Of a DNA stretch of 64,000 nucleotides, positions 52,820-61,644 are shown in pieces (positions within the stretch are counted from its first letter, which is position 1; the number at the start of each line of letters is the position of its first letter). The position numbers and the translations under genes were made by a program. The notes beneath the pieces were generated by a model. The model was not told the origin of the DNA and did no database searches. It saw only the letters and a program-made list of their open reading frames with translations. This stretch comes from Levilactobacillus enshiensis (GTDB lineage Bacteria > Bacillota > Bacilli > Lactobacillales > Lactobacillaceae). The DNA lies in assembly GCF_007115095.1 (NCBI RefSeq), contig NZ_SULH01000006.1, positions 62,001 to 126,000 of the forward strand. Reading direction: 5' to 3'.

Positions 52820-53335
52820 TCAGTCTTTATGCAACGGATACACCATTTCCACTGCTGTGACCTGCTCGCCATCATCGTCCGTCACCATTTCTGGTGGTGT
52901 AGCGGTGCGCACAAACCCCAGCTTCTGGTAGAGCTTCATCGCAGCCACGTTGCGTGTTTGGACAATTAAGCCCACGGCCTCCAACTCGCTGGCCGATTCA
53001 GCCCAGTACAACGCTTCATCGACTAAAGCGGTACCGATGCCCATGCGCCAATACTTCTTTTCCACGGCAATCCCGAGCTCCCCCACATTGCCTTGTGGCG
53101 TCGGGGAAATCGAACAGACACCCAGCAACTGCTTGCCGAGACTCGCCACTAGCAATAAGTGCCGGGGACTCTGCCGAATCTGGTCAAGTTGGTCGGCCTC
53201 TTGGGCAGCACTGATTGGATCGTCGGCATCGACCAGACTAAACGTATCACTCTCTTGCTGTAATCGCGCTAGTAGCGCCAATAATTTCTTGGCATCGGCT
53301 GCTTCTGGTAGCCGAATGCTGACTTCTTCACTCAT
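52820..53335 (-). CDS. GNAT-family N-acetyltransferase
   Basis: 171 residues. Acetyl-CoA motif YWRMGIGTALVDEAL with the preceding VGELGIAVEKKY; C-terminal MKLYQKLGFVRTATPPEM is the usual GNAT tail. The ATG overlaps the tsaE stop as ATGA. A tsaE-GNAT order suggests ribosomal-protein or general acetylation, but the substrate cannot be told; it is not clearly RimI. Confidence 0.9.
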   Translation of the reverse strand: MSEEVSIRLPEAADAKKLLALLARLQQESDTFSLVDADDPISAAQEADQLDQIRQSPRHLLLVASLGKQLLGVCSISPTPQGNVGELGIAVEKKYWRMGIGTALVDEALYWAESASELEAVGLIVQTRNVAAMKLYQKLGFVRTATPPEMVTDDDGEQVTAVEMVYPLHKD

Positions 53336-53805
53336 GCTTGTGCGTCCTCCAGGTGTTGAACCAGTTGACTAAACCGTTCCCCCACGGGTTCAAACCGTAA
53401 CGTGCGTTGATTCTCGCCGGCATCATCGTCACGCTTGAAGACCACCCGCAGATAGTCCGCCGGCAACTCATCAGCAATGAAGGTTGACCATTCGATGACA
53501 TTGACCCCGTCACCATTGAAATACTCGTCGAGGCCCAGCTCATCCCCGCCGCCTTCTTCCAACCGGTAAACATCCATGTGGTACAACGGAATCCGGCCAC
53601 CCTGATATTCACGGATAATGGTAAACGTTGGACTTTTCACGTTACGCTTAATCCCTAATCCCGCTGCCAATCCTTTGGTAAATGTTGTCTTGCCGGCGCC
53701 AAGATCGCCGTCCAATAAAATAACATCGCGCGGCTGTAGCCATGGTGCTAACTGTTGACCCAAAGCCATGGTGGCCTCTGGCGTCGTGACTGTCACTTCA
53801 AACAT
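53332..53805 (-). CDS. tsaE: tRNA t6A biosynthesis ATPase
   Basis: 157 residues from ATG 53805 (AAAGGGG upstream). Walker A GDLGAGKTTFTKGLAAG and VKSPTFTIIREYQGG, HMDVYRLE, NVIEWSTFI are hallmark TsaE motifs. Works with TsaB, TsaC and TsaD to put t6A37 on ANN-decoding tRNAs. Those partners are not in this window. Followed by an overlapping GNAT gene. Confidence 0.96.
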   Translation of the reverse strand: MFEVTVTTPEATMALGQQLAPWLQPRDVILLDGDLGAGKTTFTKGLAAGLGIKRNVKSPTFTIIREYQGGRIPLYHMDVYRLEEGGGDELGLDEYFNGDGVNVIEWSTFIADELPADYLRVVFKRDDDAGENQRTLRFEPVGERFSQLVQHLEDAQA

Positions 53806-53945
53806 TCGACTAACCCCTTTAACGAACAAAATAATTTACGCAACAGTGCTAACTAAGCCGTTACGATCGAGCCTGTGTGCCCGTCATTGGTAATTCTCTC
53901 ATTCAAATACTAACACGACGAGCCTTAATTTCAACCTCACAAATA

Positions 53946-53980
53946 ATACCCGGACTGCTGATAAATAGCAATCCGGGTAC
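53946..53980 (-). terminator. Terminator of pta
   Basis: TACCCGGA..TGCT with AGCA..TCCGGGTA (53947-53980), trailed by TATTATTT on the minus strand, 30 bases past the pta stop. Confidence 0.75.
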
Positions 53981-54012
53981 TCATTTGACGTGATTAAATT
54001 TAGTAACTCATT

Positions 54013-54990
54013 TTATTTAATGGATTCGGCCGCCGTGATGATGGCAACCTTGTAAACGTCTTCTTCGTTGCAACCACGAGACAAGTCAGAAACTGGCTTG
54101 TTCAAGCCTTGTAAGATTGGCCCGATTGCTTCAAAACCACCGAAGCGTTGGGCAATCTTGTAGCCAATGTTGCCGGATTGAAGTTCTGGGAAGACAAAGA
54201 CGTTCGCGTGACCAGCGACCTTGGAGTCCGGTGCCTTCTGAGCAGCAACGCTAGCAACAAAGGCAGCGTCAAACTGCAATTCCCCGTCAACGTCTAAATC
54301 AGGTGCCGTTTCGTGGGCAATCTTGGTTGCTTCTTGAACCTTAGTGACCATGTCGCCCTTAGCAGAACCCTTAGTGGAGAAGCTTAACAGGGCAACCTTA
54401 GGGTCGATATCAAAGACCTTGGCCGTTTGAGCACTCTCAATGGCCACTTCAGCCATCCCTGCAGCATCGAGTTCAATGTTGATGGCACAATCAGCGAAGA
54501 CGTAACGTTCGTCACCCTTTTGCATGATGAACGCACCACTAATGCGCCGAACACCCTCTTGCGTCTTGATAATTTGTAAGGCAGGACGGACCGTGTCTCC
54601 AGTAGCGTGAACCGCACCAGAAACCATCCCGTCAGCTTGGCCCATGTAGACCATCATCGTGCCAATGTAGTTAGGATCTTCCAACATTTTGGCGGCTTGT
54701 TCCGGGGTGTTCTTCCCTTTACGGCGTGCCACTAGAGCATCCAGCATTTCTTTGTGCTGGTCAGCAGGAATGTTAGCTGGATCGATCAGTGTGATGGGTG
54801 TCAGATCGATGGCGTGGTTCGTTGCCGTCGTTTCAACATCACTTTGCTTACCCAAAACAATAACCTTGATCAAACCATCAGCGGCTAAACGACTTGCGGC
54901 GCCTAGAACCCGTGGGTCCTCCCCTTCAGGGAAAACGATGGTTTTGTTTTTACCAGTAATTTTTTGCTTAAGACTATCGAAAAGTTCCAT
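54013..54990 (-). CDS. pta: Phosphate acetyltransferase
   Basis: 325 residues, the short form without a regulatory domain. VFPEGEDPRVLGAASRL, YMGQADGMVSGAVHATGDTV, LLSFSTKGSAKGD and the C-terminal GRGCNEEDVY-like DLSRGCNEEDVYKVAIITA are conserved. Interconverts acetyl-CoA and acetyl phosphate, which feeds ATP production in phosphoketolase metabolism. ATG with GGAGG. Follows ung by 42 bases in the classic ung-pta order. Confidence 0.97.
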   Translation of the reverse strand: MELFDSLKQKITGKNKTIVFPEGEDPRVLGAASRLAADGLIKVIVLGKQSDVETTATNHAIDLTPITLIDPANIPADQHKEMLDALVARRKGKNTPEQAAKMLEDPNYIGTMMVYMGQADGMVSGAVHATGDTVRPALQIIKTQEGVRRISGAFIMQKGDERYVFADCAINIELDAAGMAEVAIESAQTAKVFDIDPKVALLSFSTKGSAKGDMVTKVQEATKIAHETAPDLDVDGELQFDAAFVASVAAQKAPDSKVAGHANVFVFPELQSGNIGYKIAQRFGGFEAIGPILQGLNKPVSDLSRGCNEEDVYKVAIITAAESIK

Positions 54991-55032
54991 AGATGATGAC
55001 CTCCATAAAATATCCCACGAATCAATTCTCTT

Positions 55033-55752
55033 CTATGCCTGGTTGGATGCGGTGGTTGGCCCATCATCAACGGTAACGTGTTCTGGCAGTTGCCAATCGA
55101 TGGGGGTTTCCCCTAATGATGTGAGTGCGATGTTGGTCTTTGAAAATGGCTTGGAGCCAAAGAAGCCGCGATAAGCGGACAGTGGGCTCGGATGGGGTGA
55201 CTGCAAAACGATATTGGTCTGCGTATCGATCAATTTAATCTTTGAACGTGCCGCGCTCCCCCATAGAATGAAGACAACGGGTTCGGGACGTTCAGATAAT
55301 TTTGCAATGGCAGCATCCGTTAACCGTTCCCAGCCGTGGCCCTGATGTGAAAAGGCCTTGCCATCACGAACGGTCAACACAGAGTTCAACAAGAGTACCC
55401 CCTGCTTCGCCCACTTTTCCAAATAGCCATGGTTAACTGGCTTGATTCCGAGATCACTCTCGAGTTCCTTATAAATATTCTGCAACGACGGTGGAATCGG
55501 CGTTCCTGGCATAACAGAAAAGCTACACCCGTGTGCTTGTCCTGGATTGTGGTAGGGGTCCTGCCCCAAAATCACCACTTTGACCTGACTAAACGGCGTC
55601 CAATCGAACGCTGTAAAAATATGGTACATATCCGGATCAATGCGGTAGTGCTGATACTCTTCCACTAAGAATTGACGAAGCTCTTGGTAGTAGCTCTGCT
55701 CAAATTCGGGTTCAAGTACCGGCCACCAGTCATTATGAATAAACGGTTTCAT
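55033..55752 (-). CDS. ung: Uracil-DNA glycosylase
   Basis: 239 residues from ATG 55752 with GAGGTG nine bases upstream; an ATG three codons earlier overlaps the site. Family 1 motifs: [17 protein letters not shown] with catalytic Asp, [20 protein letters not shown], and [20 protein letters not shown] with catalytic His. Removes uracil from DNA. Confidence 0.97.
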   Translation of the reverse strand: MKPFIHNDWWPVLEPEFEQSYYQELRQFLVEEYQHYRIDPDMYHIFTAFDWTPFSQVKVVILGQDPYHNPGQAHGCSFSVMPGTPIPPSLQNIYKELESDLGIKPVNHGYLEKWAKQGVLLLNSVLTVRDGKAFSHQGHGWERLTDAAIAKLSERPEPVVFILWGSAARSKIKLIDTQTNIVLQSPHPSPLSAYRGFFGSKPFSKTNIALTSLGETPIDWQLPEHVTVDDGPTTASNQA

Positions 55753-55875
55753 TCCCAACACCTCGCCTTTTATTCTATCATAACAACAGTCGAAATGATA
55801 TTATCGAACGTCTCCTCGCAAAACATGTTAAAATGGGGTCAACTGGTGTTACTAACCAAATTAAGGAGGTGCCCC

Positions 55876-56433
55876 ATGCGTAAATTGTACCTGAATCAGG
55901 CTGCCCTTTCCGCTCGGGCAACTACGGTTATTCGGGATACGGATAATCAGTCATGCTACCTTCTAGTTGGTAAATGGGGAATGCGTGCGGACGTGCTGTC
56001 CGTCTACACAATTGCGGGGGAACTAGAAGCTGAAGTTAAACAGGAAACGTTAGGTTTATTGCCAAAATTCCGTCTACTCTACCATCGACAAACGGTGGGC
56101 CGTGTTAACAAGACGTTTGGGGTGATTCGCGAAGTGTTATTTGTTCGCGGACTTAATTGGGTCATTCTGGGAAATCTTAACAACGGCCACTTTCGTATCA
56201 CGCATGGTAAGGACACAATTGCCACAATTGACCAAGTTCGTGCATCTGGCGGCGCCACGGTGGAACTCACCATTGATCAGCCCGACCATGAAGCACTGGT
56301 CATCTGTTTAGCGGCCATTCTTGACCGGTGGGCTAAGCATCAACAACACGCCTTTAATCCCTTACGGAGTCGCGCACTCGATCCCGGCACATTGCCTTCT
56401 GGCGCGGTTCCCTTCACCACTAAAAATAAATAA
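55876..56433 (+). CDS. LURP-one-related (YxjI-like) protein
   Basis: 185 residues from ATG 55876 (AAGGAGG upstream); the longer frame overlaps the divergent ung start. Beta-barrel-like repeats typical of the family: RKLYLNQAALSARATTVIRD, CYLLVGKWGM, TYTIAGELEAEVKQ-like VYTIAGELEAEV and ITHGKDTIATIDQVRASGG. The fold is a tubby-like barrel that may bind lipids; no function is known in bacteria. Monocistronic with its own terminator. Confidence 0.85.
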   Translation: MRKLYLNQAALSARATTVIRDTDNQSCYLLVGKWGMRADVLSVYTIAGELEAEVKQETLGLLPKFRLLYHRQTVGRVNKTFGVIREVLFVRGLNWVILGNLNNGHFRITHGKDTIATIDQVRASGGATVELTIDQPDHEALVICLAAILDRWAKHQQHAFNPLRSRALDPGTLPSGAVPFTTKNK

Positions 56434-56443
56434 ATTAAACGCA

Positions 56444-56480
56444 AAGCGACCCGGGACACTGTCTCGGGTCGCTTCTCTCT
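56444..56480 (+). terminator. Terminator of the LURP-one gene
   Basis: AAGCGACCCGGGAC with GTCTCGGGTCGCTT (56444-56457 with 56461-56474), then TCTCTC; ten bases after the stop. Confidence 0.8.
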
Positions 56481-56648
56481 ATTCTGTGGCTGGGTTGAGT
56501 CTTATGTATCAACTCTTTATCAAATAATACCACATTTCGTTGATAATTTAAATGAATAACCCTTGCAATATTTTCAATTTAAAAGTTTAATCGGACAACT
56601 AACTTTTAGTTTAAGATTGAACCTGTCCCGCCTAATTGTCTAGTCACT

Positions 56649-56688
56649 AAAAAAGCCTCAGGGTCAAAACCGCTCCTCAGGCTTTTTT
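56649..56688. terminator. Terminator of the amino-acid ABC gene
   Basis: AAAAAAGCCT...AGGCTTTTTT stem with inner AGG/CCT pairs, 48 bases past the stop at 56736; symmetrical A and T runs. Confidence 0.9.
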
Positions 56689-56735
56689 CACCCACATTCG
56701 GTGAATGGCAACGTGACAATTTAACGAAATATGAG

Positions 56736-57482
56736 TTAAACGTTCAACACCTTATCCAAAAACGCTTGCGTTCGGACATTCTTGGGGTGTTCAAAGACAT
56801 CAGTCGGCGTGCCAGACTCCTGAATCATCCCATCGTCCATAAAGACAACCTGATCAGCAACATTTTTAGCAAACCCCATTTCATGCGTCACAACCACCAT
56901 GGTCATGCCCTTCTCGGCCAACTGCTGCATGACGTGGAGGACATCCCCCACCATTTCCGGATCAAGTGCAGAGGTCGGCTCGTCGAACAACATGATTTCC
57001 GGATCCATGGCTAGTGCCCGGGCAATCGCCACCCGTTGTTGTTGTCCACCTGATAGTGAATTGGGCATGGCGGTTGCTTTATCCTCTAGGCCAACCTGTG
57101 CTAGCAACTTTTCGGCCTGAACATTTGCCGTAGCGGTACTCATGCCTTTTAGTTGGATTGGCCCCAGGGTGATGTTCTTTAAAACTGACAGATGGGGAAA
57201 TAAGTTAAAGTGCTGAAAGACCATGCCGATATTCTCGCGAATCTGATTGAGGTTGACGCGTGGATCACCAATCCGCTGACCGTCAACTTCCACCGTCCCA
57301 CTTGTCAGGTTCTCTAACCCATTCAGACAGCGTAAAAAGGTACTCTTCCCAGAACCCGAAGGTCCAATCATACACAGGACCTCCTGTGCGTAAACGTTTA
57401 ATGTAATGCCCTTCAAGACCTCGTTACCGGCGAAGGCCTTGTGTAAATCTTCAACATGGATCTTAATTTGAGTTGTGCCCAT
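56736..57482 (-). CDS. Polar amino-acid ABC transporter ATP-binding protein (GlnQ type), orphan
   Basis: 248 residues. Walker [20 protein letters not shown]-loop [20 protein letters not shown], signature [17 protein letters not shown], Walker [17 protein letters not shown] and switch [10 protein letters not shown] are those of the glutamine/arginine/cystine importers. No permease or binding-protein gene is adjacent, so it must serve a complex encoded elsewhere. ATG with GGGAGG upstream. Confidence 0.93.
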   Translation of the reverse strand: MGTTQIKIHVEDLHKAFAGNEVLKGITLNVYAQEVLCMIGPSGSGKSTFLRCLNGLENLTSGTVEVDGQRIGDPRVNLNQIRENIGMVFQHFNLFPHLSVLKNITLGPIQLKGMSTATANVQAEKLLAQVGLEDKATAMPNSLSGGQQQRVAIARALAMDPEIMLFDEPTSALDPEMVGDVLHVMQQLAEKGMTMVVVTHEMGFAKNVADQVVFMDDGMIQESGTPTDVFEHPKNVRTQAFLDKVLNV

Positions 57483-57516
57483 AACCTGTTAACCTCCCAA
57501 ATCAACCATTCTAGAC

Positions 57517-57556
57517 AAAAGGGGAAGGTCCTAGCCATTCAGCTAGCCTTCCCCTT
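57517..57556 (-). terminator. Terminator of smpB
   Basis: AAAAGGGGAAGG..CTAGC with GCTAG..CCTTCCCCTT (57517-57556), TTTTG on the minus strand, eight bases past the stop. Confidence 0.85.
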
Positions 57557-57563
57557 ATCTTGA

Positions 57564-58037
57564 TCAGTAATGTTTCATGACCCGAGCAATCTGACGGTCT
57601 TGTTCCCGCCGTTTAATGGTTTCTCGTTTGTCAAATTCACGTTTCCCTTGGGCAATGCCAATTAACACCTTGGCAAAGCCGTGCTTCAAGTAAACCTTCA
57701 GGGGAACCAAGGTCACCCCTTTGTCCTGCGTTGCGATTCCCAAACGTCGAATCTCCGTCTTGTGTAAGAGGAGCTTTCGGTTACGTAAGGGATCGTGATT
57801 GAACCGGTTCCCTTGAACGTACTCACTGATATGCACGTTCATCAGCCAAGCTTCATTATTTCGAATCTGAGCAAAGCCATCCTGCAACGTGATTCGACGT
57901 TCCCGCATCGACTTGATTTCGGTTCCCGTCAAGACGAGTCCAGCCTCAATCGTATCCGTCACGGTATACTCATGACGTGCTTTTCGATTTTGAGCTAAAA
58001 CATTATCTGGTGTTTTCTTGGACTTTTTCTTGGCCAA
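57564..58037 (-). CDS. smpB: tmRNA-binding protein SmpB
   Basis: 157 residues from a TTG start at 58037 with GAGGTG upstream. Motifs: [46 protein letters not shown] and the Arg/Lys-rich tail [20 protein letters not shown] that contacts the ribosome A site. Partner of ssrA at 7751-8118. Last gene of secG-est-rnr-smpB, 15 bases after rnr. Confidence 0.97.
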   Translation of the reverse strand: MAKKKSKKTPDNVLAQNRKARHEYTVTDTIEAGLVLTGTEIKSMRERRITLQDGFAQIRNNEAWLMNVHISEYVQGNRFNHDPLRNRKLLLHKTEIRRLGIATQDKGVTLVPLKVYLKHGFAKVLIGIAQGKREFDKRETIKRREQDRQIARVMKHY

Positions 58038-58052
58038 GTTCTGTCACCTCGC

Positions 58053-60470
58053 TTAGTGACGACCACCTTGTGAGTTACTGCGGTGTTGACCGCCATTACC
58101 ATTGGAATTACTCCGTTGGTGATTGCTGCCATTGCCACCGCGTTGGTTCGATGGTCGTTGATTCCCGTTACGGTGGTTTCCATTCCGGTTACCGCCGCTG
58201 TGTTGATTGTTTCCATTCCCGCGACCGTTACTGTTGTTGCTCCGACCGTGGAAATTGCCACCACGTGAACGGTGCTCACGGTGTGGTAATAAATCACTGG
58301 TTGGTGCTGCCTCTGGATTTAACAATTCAAAGTCAATTTCGCTTTGTTCTTTATCAACGTGAATGACCTTAACCCGAATTGGTTGGCCAATTCGGTAGGT
58401 CCGCCGCGTATTACGTCCAACCAAAGCTAGGTACTTTTCAACGTATTCGTAATAGTCATCTTGCATCCGGCTGATGTGAATCAACCCTTCGATGGTGTTT
58501 GGTAATTCGACGAACATCCCAAACTTCATGACGGAGCTAACCACGGCATCGAATTCTTCGCCAACGTGATCAGCCATGTATTCAGCCATCTTCATGTCGT
58601 TAGTATCACGTTCTGCATCAATGGCCCGCCGTTCAGCTTCGGATGTGTGCACACCGATCTCTTCCAAGATTGGGGCAAACTTTTCCTTGCTGGCATCGTT
58701 GATTCCATGATCTTCATAGTAGTGAATCATCCGGTGAACCATCGTATCTGGGTAACGCCGAATTGGCGACGTAAAGTGGGTGTAGAATTCTGCACCTAAC
58801 CCAAAGTGACCCAAAGATTGATCGGCATACCGCGCTTGCTTCAAGCTCCGTAACATCATCACGGAAACCATGGCTTCTTCTGGCTTGCCGGCGACCTGCT
58901 TTAGGACCCCTTGCAGCATCTTAGGCCGCAAGTGGTTTGGGTCACCCTTAACGTTGATCCCGAAGGCCGTTAAGAATTCAAAGAAGCTCCGGACACGGTC
59001 GCCATCTGGCGTTTCGTGGACCCGGTAAAGGAATGGCACTTTGGCACGGAAGTAGTGTTCCGCAACCGTTTCATTGGCAGCTAACATGAAGGATTCAATC
59101 ATCCGTTCAGCCAAACCACGTGTCCGTAGCTTAACGTCAATTGCGTGCCCCTTGTCATCCACAATAATTTCGGCTTCGCGGTCATCAAAATCAATTGCCC
59201 CACGACGCTTCCGTTGCTTCAACAGAATCTTGTGTAATTCACCCATTTGTTCAAACATTGGGACGAGATCCTTGTAACGGTCCATGGTTAATTGATCATG
59301 AGATTCCAAGATCTGATTAACGGCTGTATAGGTCATCCGGGCCTTAGAACGCATAACGGAAGGGTGAATTCGGTGCTTGACAACGTGACCTTCTGGATTG
59401 ATTTCCATGTCACAGCTCATGCACAAACGGAGTTCGCCTTCATTTAACGAACAGATTCCGTTGGACAAACGCCGCGGCAACATTGGAATGACCCGGTCAG
59501 TCAGGTACACACTGGTGCCCCGCTTGTAAGCTTCCTTATCCAAGATAGAATCTTCTTGAACGTAATGCGAAACATCCGCAATATGAACCCCTAAGTGGTA
59601 GTTCCCATTAGGTAATTTCCAAACAGTAACGGCATCATCCAAGTCTTTTGAGGATTCGCCATCAATAGTGACCAAGTCTTGCTTGGTGATGTCTTCACGA
59701 CCAGCCATTTCTTCTGGTAAGACGTGATCTGGAATTTCGTCAGCGGCCTGCATGACTTCTTCAGGGAATTCTGATGGAATGTTGTGTTGGTAGACAATCT
59801 GTAAGATGTCGATACCAGGATCGTCCACACTACCGATAACTTGCTTGGCGATTCCGACCATAGCGTCCGGATGCTCAGCGCTTGGATATTCCGTAATTTC
59901 TGCGGTCACCACTTCACCCGGCGTTGGGTTTAGACCAACATTGGTCACGTAGAACTTGTACTTCATAATCTTTTTGTCAGTCAAGCGTACTTGGCCTAAA
60001 TAGCCGGCATCGTCATCGGTTTGGAAGAATTCACCGACGACTTGTTCGTAGTGATGTTCTACGATTTCCGTGACTTTACCTTCAGGACCCTTACCGCTTC
60101 TAGGATCACCGGCACGCACGATTTCAATTTTAACCGTATCACCGTTTAAAGCCCGCAAGGTATTGTCAGGCGCAATATAAGCGTCTGGTTCAATCTTGTT
60201 TTCATCGTAAGCAACAAAGCCGAAGCCCTTGTCGTTACCATGGAAAATTCCTGTCAACGTCCGTTGGCTAGGATCCAACTGAAAATGACCGTGATCGGTA
60301 ACTTGTACCAAACCATCCCGTTCCAGTTGTGCTAATTCTTGTACGATCAGCTTAAAGGCAGCTGAGCCGTGGTAATGTAGCGCATCTGAAATATCTTCTA
60401 CTGTGTAGTTCTGGTCCGAGTGTGCTCGGAAGAACGCTGTTAAATCGGTTCTTAATGTATTATCTTGCAC
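58053..60470 (-). CDS. rnr: Ribonuclease R with long basic Asn/Gly/Arg tail
   Basis: 805 residues from a GTG at 60470 (GAGGAATCG upstream). N-terminal winged helix (1-65), two cold-shock domains, RNB catalytic domain with DLVTIDGESSKDLDDAVTVW, GVHIADVSHYV and GTSVYLTDRVIPMLP, then S1 (FDAVVSSVMKFGMFVELPNT). The last 70 residues (about 735-805) are Asn, Gly, Arg, Ser and His repeats (RSNNSNGRGNGNNQHSGG). Degrades structured RNA and tmRNA-tagged messages. Located between est and smpB. Confidence 0.96.
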   Translation of the reverse strand: MQDNTLRTDLTAFFRAHSDQNYTVEDISDALHYHGSAAFKLIVQELAQLERDGLVQVTDHGHFQLDPSQRTLTGIFHGNDKGFGFVAYDENKIEPDAYIAPDNTLRALNGDTVKIEIVRAGDPRSGKGPEGKVTEIVEHHYEQVVGEFFQTDDDAGYLGQVRLTDKKIMKYKFYVTNVGLNPTPGEVVTAEITEYPSAEHPDAMVGIAKQVIGSVDDPGIDILQIVYQHNIPSEFPEEVMQAADEIPDHVLPEEMAGREDITKQDLVTIDGESSKDLDDAVTVWKLPNGNYHLGVHIADVSHYVQEDSILDKEAYKRGTSVYLTDRVIPMLPRRLSNGICSLNEGELRLCMSCDMEINPEGHVVKHRIHPSVMRSKARMTYTAVNQILESHDQLTMDRYKDLVPMFEQMGELHKILLKQRKRRGAIDFDDREAEIIVDDKGHAIDVKLRTRGLAERMIESFMLAANETVAEHYFRAKVPFLYRVHETPDGDRVRSFFEFLTAFGINVKGDPNHLRPKMLQGVLKQVAGKPEEAMVSVMMLRSLKQARYADQSLGHFGLGAEFYTHFTSPIRRYPDTMVHRMIHYYEDHGINDASKEKFAPILEEIGVHTSEAERRAIDAERDTNDMKMAEYMADHVGEEFDAVVSSVMKFGMFVELPNTIEGLIHISRMQDDYYEYVEKYLALVGRNTRRTYRIGQPIRVKVIHVDKEQSEIDFELLNPEAAPTSDLLPHREHRSRGGNFHGRSNNSNGRGNGNNQHSGGNRNGNHRNGNQRPSNQRGGNGSNHQRSNSNGNGGQHRSNSQGGRH

Positions 60471-60488
60471 TATCGATTCCTCGTTATT

Positions 60489-61232
60489 TTAAAAGATTGT
60501 GTGTAAAAAAGTTAAAATATCTGTTTCCAGAGCATGGTGAGCCGCATTCACGGTTAGAACATGGCCCGCTCCCGCATACTCATGGAAATCAATTTGATTA
60601 GTTGGATAAGCATCCGCCAACCACTTACCGGACCGGGGATCGATCATCTGATCGGCATCTCCCTGAGCGATAAAGACGGGCTGCTTGATTTTGTCTAAGT
60701 GAGTCGCCGTCGTATCCGCAAAAGCTTGAATGGCTGTTAACTGCGCACCAAGATGTGCTTGCACCCAAGCCAATCGTTGCGCGAGCGCTTCACTAGGCAG
60801 GTGTTGTGCTTTATAAGCTGCACGTGCCATTTCAATAAAGGCACTGGGAACATTAGTCTGTCCCTTGAAAATCACCGGGGACGCAATCGTTCCCCCACCT
60901 AACAGATCAGCATCCATTTGTAAGGCCCGAGTGGCAAATAAACCACCTAGTGACAAGCCAAAGATGGCGATCTGCTGATAACCACGTTGCCGCAAAAACG
61001 CGATGGCGTCTTGCGTATCTTGCCACCAACGCTGTGGTGATCCTTCTTTCAGAATATCCGCAGGGTCACCCGTTGCATGGCCAGTAAAAATCGGTGCCAG
61101 CACGGTATATTGCTCGGCTTCTAACCGTCGCGCTAATAAGCGCATATCGTTTGAGCTCCCCGAATAGGCATGGAGCAGAATAACTGCTTGGGGTCCCTGC
61201 TCGAAAAAGAGCGGGGTTGGTTTTCGAATCAT
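60489..61232 (-). CDS. est: Carboxylesterase, alpha/beta hydrolase (Est30-like)
   Basis: 247 residues. Nucleophile Ser in IFGLSLGGLFATRAL, HAYSGSSNDM as the oxyanion region, Asp in VFIAQGDADQMIDPRSG and His in AGAGHVLTVN complete the triad. Acts on short-chain esters; the natural substrate is unknown. Sits between secG and rnr in a gene order common in Firmicutes, separated from secG by a terminator-like hairpin. Confidence 0.9.
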   Translation of the reverse strand: MIRKPTPLFFEQGPQAVILLHAYSGSSNDMRLLARRLEAEQYTVLAPIFTGHATGDPADILKEGSPQRWWQDTQDAIAFLRQRGYQQIAIFGLSLGGLFATRALQMDADLLGGGTIASPVIFKGQTNVPSAFIEMARAAYKAQHLPSEALAQRLAWVQAHLGAQLTAIQAFADTTATHLDKIKQPVFIAQGDADQMIDPRSGKWLADAYPTNQIDFHEYAGAGHVLTVNAAHHALETDILTFLHTIF

Positions 61233-61269
61233 ATCAAACCACCACTTTCCGCAATTTTTAGATAGTCTG

Positions 61270-61304
61270 TAAAAAAGCCCCCTGTAACAAACGAACAGGA
61301 GGCC
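61270..61304 (-). terminator. Terminator-like hairpin after secG
   Basis: GGCCTCCTGT with ACAGGGGGCT on the minus strand, followed by six Ts. It lies between secG and est, so it may reduce but not stop readthrough into est-rnr-smpB. Confidence 0.75.
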
Positions 61305-61310
61305 ACTTCT

Positions 61311-61547
61311 CTAGTGTGAAGATAGATATACTAAAGCCATTGCCAGTCCAAAGAAGAGTGCACCCAAGACAACCGTGACCTTTTGCATGAATGCTTCAAA
61401 GCCCCGGGGCTTCTGCTTCGCAAATAAATCGTCCGCACCACCAGATAAAGCGGACAACGCGTCGTTGGTCTTAGCGGGCTGCATCATTACCGCGATAATG
61501 ATGAGCACGGCGACAATTAAAATACACGTCATTAAAAAATTATACAC
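61311..61547 (-). CDS. secG: SecG protein of the Sec translocase
   Basis: 78 residues from GTG 61547 with GGAGG seven bases upstream. Two membrane helices (about 5-23 and 53-73) with LSGGADDLFAKQKPRGFEAF between them, the classic SecG loop. It aids SecYEG protein export. First gene of secG-est-rnr-smpB. Confidence 0.95.
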   Translation of the reverse strand: MYNFLMTCILIVAVLIIIAVMMQPAKTNDALSALSGGADDLFAKQKPRGFEAFMQKVTVVLGALFFGLAMALVYLSSH

Positions 61548-61644
61548 AAATTTGCCTCCTACCTATTCAAATAGGTCTAATAGGTCTAACTATACTCTTC
61601 CTAATTTATCATAGTCAGCCCGTTTTTACCAGTCCCGAGCTTGC

